Positions 57,818-64,000 of a stretch of DNA of 64,000 nucleotides are shown in pieces (position 1 is the stretch's first letter; every line of letters begins with the position of its first letter). The position numbers and the translations under genes were made by a program. A model generated the notes under the pieces. It was not told the origin of the DNA and made no database searches. It saw only the letters and a program-made list of their open reading frames with translations. This DNA is from Plotosus lineatus (Eukaryota > Chordata > Actinopteri > Siluriformes > Plotosidae), in assembly GCA_024760905.1 (NCBI GenBank), contig CM045733.1, positions 23,782,501 through 23,846,500 of the forward strand, in the 5' to 3' direction.

Positions 57818-58830
57818 TCATGTCCTTTTACATTGAACTTGGAGTGACGTGTCCAAGATGGCGCTGCCTAGAGGGCAACCTCGTGGAGTTTTCAGAGTCA
57901 AATTGTTTCTTTGTTCGTTTTAATTCGTTTTATTTGTTTGTTTATGGTTTGTACTATGCTCATCTATGATCGGTCGACCCTACTACAGCATGAACAGCTT
58001 CAGCTTCGGGCAATAACTTGTATCTTGAGCAGCTATGCTATGCCCAGGCGGAGTTTTGAGATTTTCTGGTGCTTGGTTAGCATGCTTGGTTAGGAGCTCA
58101 ATGCTAGCGGTTAGCGGCTAGGCCCAGACGGAGCTCTGAGAGGCTTGGTTAGCACTTCCGGCCATACTACTTGAAAATTCCCTTCGAAAAAAGATGGACG
58201 AGCTTCATGCTCAGATTGCAGCGCAGAGGAATCTACAGGACTGTGTTTCTGTGAAACATGGCTCGAGGAGAGTACACCCGATAAGGCGATTATACCAGCC
58301 GACTACACGGCCTTCATCCCCTGCTATTCCATGTGCCGGAGTCGTCGTTCGGCCCCTTCCCGCCTCGGCTTCTTTGTTAGCCGTGATGCGGCTAGCAGAG
58401 CTAGTATGCTATGGAGCCGCATCCCGGCGAACAAGCCAAGTTGAGCGTGCTTAGTTGTAACTTAGCAGTGTATAACTAAGCAGAGCTGACATGCTATGGT
58501 AGGCAGCGAGCCGCATCCCAGCTAGTCCAGTCTGGCCAGAAGTGCTAACCAAGCCTCTCAGTGCTCCGGGCTCAGCCGGTAGCCGCTAGCCAACTGCTAG
58601 CTAACCACTAGCATGGAGCTCTATAGCATAGAATAGATAGAAGATGATTGCATGCTTAGTTGCCCGAAGCTGCTCATAGACGAGCACAGTGCAAAACATG
58701 AACAAACAAATTAAACAAATTAAAACGAACAAAGAAACAATTTGACTCTGAGAACTCCGCGACGTCGCCCTCTGGGCAGCGCCATCTTGGACACGTTACT
58801 CCAACTTCAATGTAAAAGGACATGAAGAGT
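57818..58830. repeat. Long inverted repeat (arms about 310-340 bp) inside TIR-C
   Basis: Left arm about 57818-58160 and right arm about 58520-58830 pair over 'catgtccttttacattgaa', 'gtgtccaagatggcgctgcc', 'gagtcaaattgtttctttg' and 'tgagaggcttggttagcac', at roughly 80% identity by eye. The loop (58161-58519) carries LINE-derived sequence. Confidence 0.82.
58190..58335 (+). pseudogene. LINE AP-endonuclease fragment in the foldback loop
   Basis: ATGGACGAGCTTC at 58192 begins a MDEL-type start. In another frame (about 58222-58318) the sequence reads TGLCFCETWLEESTPDKAII and then PADYTAFIP, matching the 'ALCFTETWLxxxxPDxAVxL' block of AP endonucleases of CR1/Rex1-type LINEs. The Glu of ETWL corresponds to the catalytic-site Glu of the family. 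A frameshift separates the two parts, and nothing downstream (GDFN, SDH) follows. Confidence 0.7.
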
Positions 58831-59309
58831 ACTGTTAAACATACTACAGAACATAAAATCTCACGCATAAATATGAACGTAGAAAAAGATTTTAATACAA
58901 CAGTTCAGAGAAAGGAGAAAGTCTTATTTCTTCAGAAGAGACATCCAGCGTTTTCTATTGCTTAGCCAGAGAAGACACAATGTTTCAGTGGTATCATAGA
59001 GTTTAAATGGTAATTAAAACACAGAAAAAATAGGCTCATTGACAACTTGTGCGCGAATGAGTAAAAAGGGGCGGGACATCAGCTCAACCAATCAGCAGAA
59101 AGGAGAACCGCCATTGGTTGAATTTGAATCACATGCCGGTTGCTGAGCAGACCGCGTGCACTCAAACCACGAGTGCAAGACCACGAATAGTCAAGGGCCT
59201 ACTGTATACATGTACGTATACATCAGTCACGCGGGGGGGGGCAATCCTACTTTCGCGGAAATCAGAAGTCTCGGTCCCCATTAACAGCAGAAAGTGGGGG
59301 ATCCTTGTA

Positions 59310-61888
59310 TTCCTGGCAGTGTATCTACTGGTATGTCTATAGAACATACCTTCTGATTGGTTTACACCGGGGAACAATGTCTGTGATCTCCGCAATTCGA
59401 AAAAGCTCACAGCTCCATGATTTATGAATACGCCTGGATCTCAATTGGAGTTAAACAAAAAACAGCTTGCATCCAAAAGCTGAAACTTAAAGGAATCATG
59501 TTACCAAGTTCTTTAAGATCCCCTATAATGATGCATGAAGAACTGTTAGGGCCTGTTAAGCTCTACTGTGCTCTTCTGCCCTTTCTGATTTTTATCACGA
59601 TTGGGATCAGAACGTAAAACATCGTAATAATCGTGGTACAATTTTTGACAGTCATCCCCAATCCACCGACTTCTCGTAAGGTCATCGAGATTTGACACCA
59701 CGACCCACCTTGCGCATCACAATTCTCTGAAATCATCAAAATCGTGGACATCATGCCCCAGTGTAAATCCAGGGTTAAACTTTTAAAACATGGACAGAAC
59801 AATGAATTAATTATGAATGGAAAAGAAACACAATCCACAAAAATCTGACTGCTTTCAGGCAGCACCAACACCTTCATACTAGAGAGCATGTTAATACCCA
59901 AGAAGTGTTGGTAAGCGTGTCATAGTTTAGGTGCTGCCGATTACTTTTTGAAAGGAATTCGAAAGGAAAATGTGAAGCATCTGCTCATACAATGAGGACA
60001 GCACCTGCGTTGAGTATTGTACAGCATGTCAGACACGGTCCATAACATACTTAACATGATTTATAGCAAGAAGAAAAGGCGGACACCGGACCTGTATATC
60101 GGGCCGAGTTAGCTGGTGAATTAGTCAGCGTTCTAATATTTAGTTATTGAATGCATTATATCTACAGCTCAGCACTCGCCCATTTAGGATGGAACATGTA
60201 GTACAGATTGGCCTCTGATTTTAAATGTGTGTGATGATCAGATTGGATGAGGCGTGCAGTGATGGTCCTGTGAGACTTATGGCTGTGATGCAATACCGTC
60301 GCTAATCAATGGCCTGACGGAACATCTGACAACATGACACCACGGTGCTAATTTTTAATTTTTACATTCTGTTCTTTAAACAACCTTCCAGATGCATGAA
60401 TGAAGGGACTTGCTTTAAATTCTTTTTACCACCAACCGAAAACGTCACTTGCTGTGATTCACGCATATTCCGCTGAAAATAGAGGCATTGTGTTGCTTTT
60501 TCACCAGCTGTACCAGATCTTACAACATCACTGGTAAAGGACAGGTTTCAACAGGAGGCATCACAATAATGGTTTTCCTGGAGTGTGTGCCTGCGGTGAG
60601 TGCATTCCTCCTGCAGTTACACATTGCGATACCAATAACGTCTGCATGCTCCTGGCAAGCCCCTGCAAGACAGTGAGAACCAGACACTGTTCTTCATCTA
60701 ATCTGCCGCCTCTCCGGCAGATCCGAGCACATCACACGCGTTCTGCCAGGAATGAAATGAGCATTCAAATCCTCCATGTCAATATTTGCTGATGGGCTCT
60801 GTTCAATGCTCTGATATTGAAAGCTCCCGTCACGCTCTAGAGGGCGAGCTGCTACACGGCAGCCCGCCATTAGGCATTAATATCAGGAAGACTATAGACG
60901 AGAAAAGCAAGACTCTTTCACTTCCTCTAGTCCCAGCATTCCAGATGTGTTGCACGGTCCTGTTGGCAAAACAAGATTGTAGGTGTTGTTGAAGAGCATG
61001 TACAAGGGGTGTGTGTGTGTGTGTGGGGGGGGTGTTAGCTGGGCAGCATTCGGCTTGCTCAGGTGGGCTTCGTTTACTGATTAAAAGTGAAAGCTATAAT
61101 TAAAAACAGAACGAAAATCTACTACAGGCACCATTAGATTTCTCTTTTGATAAAACACAGAAAGAAAGAAAGGTCATACTGTAGGGCTGTAGAGGGGACA
61201 TGTGGTTAATTAATACTGAGAATCCAATCAGAGCACCATGTTGCACGGCCTTATCTTAGATCTCCAAGGTTCAAGGAGTCAAGGCCCATTTTTTTTCATC
61301 TGCCAGATTCCTTCTCCAGCTCCTCATCAGAACCAAACTCGGAATAATGAAATTCTGAAGGTACAAACGGAGCTGCACACTGTTTTTGTTCTTGCATCTA
61401 TTTTTTCTTGTTTTAAGGGTGCTGTGATATACGCGATGTTAAAAGAAACCCTGGTGCACCAGGGAAGAACTTGGTATATTTACTTGGGCGCTCAACAAAT
61501 TAAAGCTTCATCACCAAATTTGTTTCCGTCTGGTTCGAAGTAACTTATAGCACAATGATAAAGCTACCTGCAGAAAGTACACATGCTCTGGGCTCTGTGT
61601 TGGGTTTGGCAGCGTTTTTCTGTAGATATGAAGTGATAAACTGATCTCTGCTCCTGTCTGTACACATGTAAATGCCATGTGTTGTACATATTTTAAATTT
61701 TTTTATCACAGTGACTCTAATAATCAAGAGTTCTCCGAATGTACTTTTCCCATACACATGCGCAGAGTGAACCCAAATCAGATCACAAGTAAACCAAAAA
61801 TCTCAATTTTGCTGTGATTAGGACTCAACAACCAGAATTATACAGAGTGATGATAGTTTTTACCCCTCGGACATACATGGCTGACGGG
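59310..61888. other. Unassigned, repeat-poor sequence
   Basis: About 2.6 kb with no recognised transposon. It has short GT and G-runs at 61007-61031. Segments near 60260-60370 and 60780-60900 are GC-balanced and non-repetitive and could be conserved non-coding DNA. No frame shows a domain. Confidence 0.5.
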
Positions 61889-61889
61889 G

Positions 61890-62402
61890 TATTTCCCTAA
61901 ATTTTTTGTCTCTGTATACGAAACAAGTTCTCCTTACGAAACGCGCCAAACTCGCCATTCAAACATTCAAACGTGCCATTCAAACATTCAAACAATGCAC
62001 AACTTGCTCTCCCACTGACTACATGTCCCGCTCCCCATTGGCTAGGAGGAATGACGCAGCTCCCTCGCATTGGCTATCTCCCAACATCCCACCCCGCTGG
62101 CCTCCCATTGGCTAGGAGGGATGACACAGCTCCCTTGTGCAGCAGCTCATATGTTTTTCGAGTGTGCTCATTGCAACTTTATTCTTTGGCTCAGACTTTT
62201 AACCTTGCACAAACATTTGTAAGATTATAACTCTGCCAAGAAGACATGATCAACACGAAGTAAGTACCTTAAAAGGTATGCTTTTATAATTTTTAAAGCG
62301 TAGTATTGGGGGCCTTGGAACGAATCACGCGTTTTACATGTAAAATACGAAAAATGAAAAAGGCTGTGGAATGGATTAATTTCGTAAGGAGAGGTACCAT
62401 TG
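61890..62402 (-). mobile_element. TIR-B DNA transposon, one end missing
   Basis: On the minus strand it starts 'caatggtacctctccttacg' (TA at 62403-62404) and continues through the family core ('acatgtaaaacgcgtgattc', 'ccaatactacgc'), then the CCAAT block (inverted as ATTGGCTA on the plus strand at about 62038 and 62109). The distal terminus is absent. It lacks the (GT)n found in the other two copies. Confidence 0.85.
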
Positions 62403-62451
62403 TATTATGATACTAGTTACGTTTGCATTGTGTGATTCCAATAACAAGATT

Positions 62452-62780
62452 GTCATTCATTCGTTTTCTGCAACCACTTAATCCTAATTAGGGTCGCGGG
62501 AAGGCTGGTGCCGATCCCAGCAAACTCTGATCGAGGGCAGAGTACACCTTGGACAGCTCACCAGGCCATCGCAGGGTGGAAACATGCTGACAGCTAGGTA
62601 GTTACTCTTGTCGAAAGTGAGCAGTGGTTCTTTTACATTCCTCACAACATTAACAGTGAGAGACACGGCCGGTCTTTGATAACCCAGTTAGTTGCCGGAG
62701 GGGGGGTCGAGTAACAACCTTTGAGAGTGGAGAGAACCTTAGGATCAGTGATCCAGCACCTTTACCACCAGGTCGCACTC
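62452..62780 (-). mobile_element. SINE-1b, near full length
   Basis: Plus-strand order: 'tcattcattcgttttctgc', L2-type tail, SINE-1 body ('tgagagacacggccggtc', 'aacccagttagttgc'), then the degraded tRNA-like head ending 'accaccaggtcgcac'. Several small changes in the head remove a perfect B box. Confidence 0.86.
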
Positions 62781-63299
62781 ACTTTATGCTGTCATGTTTG
62801 CACTGTGTTTCATCCAGATGTGTTCCTTCAACAGTGGGCACTCATGATGTGCTCCTCTTGTATACATGTATTTGTGTTACTTTCAGTTGCAAGATTAAGC
62901 ACACCAGATTAAGATACCCCATTGGCCGAAGGGTTTCACATGGTCACATGGGTTGTTTTTGTTTTTTGTTTTTTTGCAATGGTCACCATGCCAGATTAGG
63001 TTATTAACTTATCACGGTGCAATGATTGTTTTGGGGATTGGCGGCTCTATAAATTTGACCCTGACAATCATAATTCACATTCTTTCATGAGAGTCAAGGA
63101 AGTGTCAATCCTGGCTACAGAAAGGCAGAGTGATGCCTCATGGCTGTTCTTTGTTTATCTTACATCATAGTTCCTGATGTTCTCACTCGGGTTGGACTCT
63201 GGAAAATTGTCAGTCACAACAAAAGACATGTCAGTAAAAATCAAGCTGAATTTGTGTTGTTTCATCCGGATATATTATTTGTAATAGTGTGGTATGTCG
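62781..63299. other. Unassigned sequence
   Basis: No recognised feature. Confidence 0.5.
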
Positions 63300-63523
63300 C
63301 CAGGCCATCACAGGACAGAAACATCTGATGGCTTTGCAGCCTACTCTTGATGAAAATTAGCAACGGTTGTCAGTTGAGTTGTCAGTGAGAGACATAGCCA
63401 GCCTTTGATAACTCAGTTAGCGACATTGGGTGGGACAGTCGTGACAACCCGTTGATAGTGGGGCTTGAACCCCTGACCTTGGGATCAGTAATCCAGCACC
63501 CTAACTCTGGGCCACCACTGCCC
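63300..63523 (-). mobile_element. SINE-1b, tail truncated
   Basis: On the minus strand: 'gggcagtggtggcccagag' head, B box ggttcaagccc, body, and only the first bases of the L2-type tail ('gtcctgtgatggcctgg'), after which the match stops. The missing 3' end is unusual for a retroposed copy and points to a later deletion. Confidence 0.85.
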
Positions 63524-63584
63524 ATCAGCTAGTACTTGTATTTGTAAATGTAGTTATAGATTTTAGAAGCTTTGGAATATCCAT

Positions 63585-63950
63585 TGATCCATCCTTACTT
63601 TGTCTGTACTGAGACTTATACCACTTATCTGTCAGAGTCATGAGGAAAGCTGGAGCCAATCGTTGCTGATTTCTTACAAGACACAGAGTACGCTGCTGAA
63701 CAGGTCACTGGTCCATCGCAGGACGAACACAGACACAAACAGCCATCCACTCAGATACACACTTTTAGTAACCAGGTGAACTCATATGCAAGTCTTCACT
63801 TTGGGTGGAAACCAGGGTACCCAGATCAAACAAATGCAAGCACGAGAAGGACGTGCAAAGTCCACACAGTAAGCCACTTGTCCAAGTTTCAAATCTAGAA
63901 GCTTCTTGCTGTGAGGTACCGGTATGAAACACTGAGTCATGCTACCGGCT
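63585..63950 (-). mobile_element. Old SINE-2/L2-tail element
   Basis: Plus-strand 'ataccacttatctgtcagag', 'aacaggtcactggtccatcg', 'ggtggaaaccagggtaccca', 'cacgagaaggacgtgcaaag' and 'cttcttgctgtgaggta' are the reverse of the SINE-2 consensus in order. It is well diverged. Confidence 0.75.
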
Positions 63951-64000
63951 GTTGATTTGGATACTTGTGCTATTACAGTGAGGTAAATCTGTTGTGTTTA

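Larger units (their letters stand above)
57365..59204 (-). mobile_element. TIR-C element, complete, with foldback interior
   Basis: It runs from 'cagtaggcccttgacattc' to 'agtcaagggcctactg', flanked by duplicated TA (57363-57364, 59205-59206). It is the only copy here with both ends. The transposase-start remnant lies near the right end on the minus strand (about 58920-59010), so the orientation is opposite to the copy at 42903. The interior holds long inverted arms and LINE sequence. Confidence 0.88.
56993..59307. mobile_element. TIR-A DNA transposon hosting a TIR-C insertion
   Basis: Left part 56993-57364 ('aagtgatccctcgctac' onwards) and right part 59205-59307 (to 'gtgggggatccttg'), with TA at 56991-56992 and 59308-59309. 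Joined, they match the copy at 15687, including 'acacatatacatgtac' across the insertion point. Confidence 0.88.

Noticed and set aside
58194..58454. 86-codon frame starting MDEL as a protein
   Set aside because: The recognisable endonuclease motif is in a different frame, so the long frame is a by-product of a frameshifted LINE fragment.

Overview
The window reads as nuclear DNA of a teleost fish. This rests on its repeat content: many long (CA)n/(GT)n, (CT)n and (AT)n microsatellites, tRNA-derived SINEs ending in LINE-type 3' tails typical of fishes, Tc1-like elements, L2/CR1/RTE-class LINE pieces, and many TA-flanked pogo/Tigger-type DNA transposons. I cannot name the species; an otophysan such as a catfish is only a guess. 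No intact protein-coding gene, structural RNA gene, operon or CRISPR array is supported. Every open frame I could interpret is a broken transposon protein or a shadow of a simple repeat. The window is best read as intergenic or intronic DNA.

Layout. From 1 to 14.4 kb there is mostly unassigned sequence with scattered SINEs, one nested DNA transposon pair (3.3-4.6 kb) and a 555-bp CT tract (9.7-10.3 kb). From 14.4 to 24 kb there is a Tigger-type element with a transposase N-terminus, a 1.6-kb Tc1-like element with a lost catalytic residue, and an antisense, internally deleted LINE. From 24 to 33 kb unique-looking sequence alternates with SINEs and nested DNA elements. From 33 to 46.4 kb is a dense pile of nested insertions and compound microsatellites. 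From 48.9 to 59.3 kb is a second pile with a GA-containing tandem array, an RTE insertion, (AT)n palindromes and a 2.3-kb three-layer nest. From 59.3 kb to the end is mostly unassigned sequence with a few SINEs.

Family names used here are my own. TIR-A ends in GGATCCCT, TIR-B in GGTACCTC, TIR-C in TAGGCCCTTGAC, TIR-D in TCGGCCCCC, TIR-E in CGATACCTC, TIR-F in TTCGACG and TIR-G in TACTGTGCAAAAG; most sit between TA dinucleotides. SINE-1 has a Glu-like tRNA head and one shared body but comes with two different tails: 1a ends like an RTE LINE with (GAA)n, and 1b ends like an L2 LINE. SINE-2 has a DANA/mermaid-like head and an L2-type tail. SINE-3 carries a 'gggcccttgagcaag' core.

Nothing here works as a gene system. 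The items most worth following are the tail swap in SINE-1, two insertions of TIR-C at the same site of TIR-A in opposite orientations, a foldback TIR-C element carrying LINE endonuclease sequence, and a relic acidic protein segment with recognisable splice sites near 51.5 kb. All coordinates and alignments were made by eye, so repeat edges may be off by several bases.
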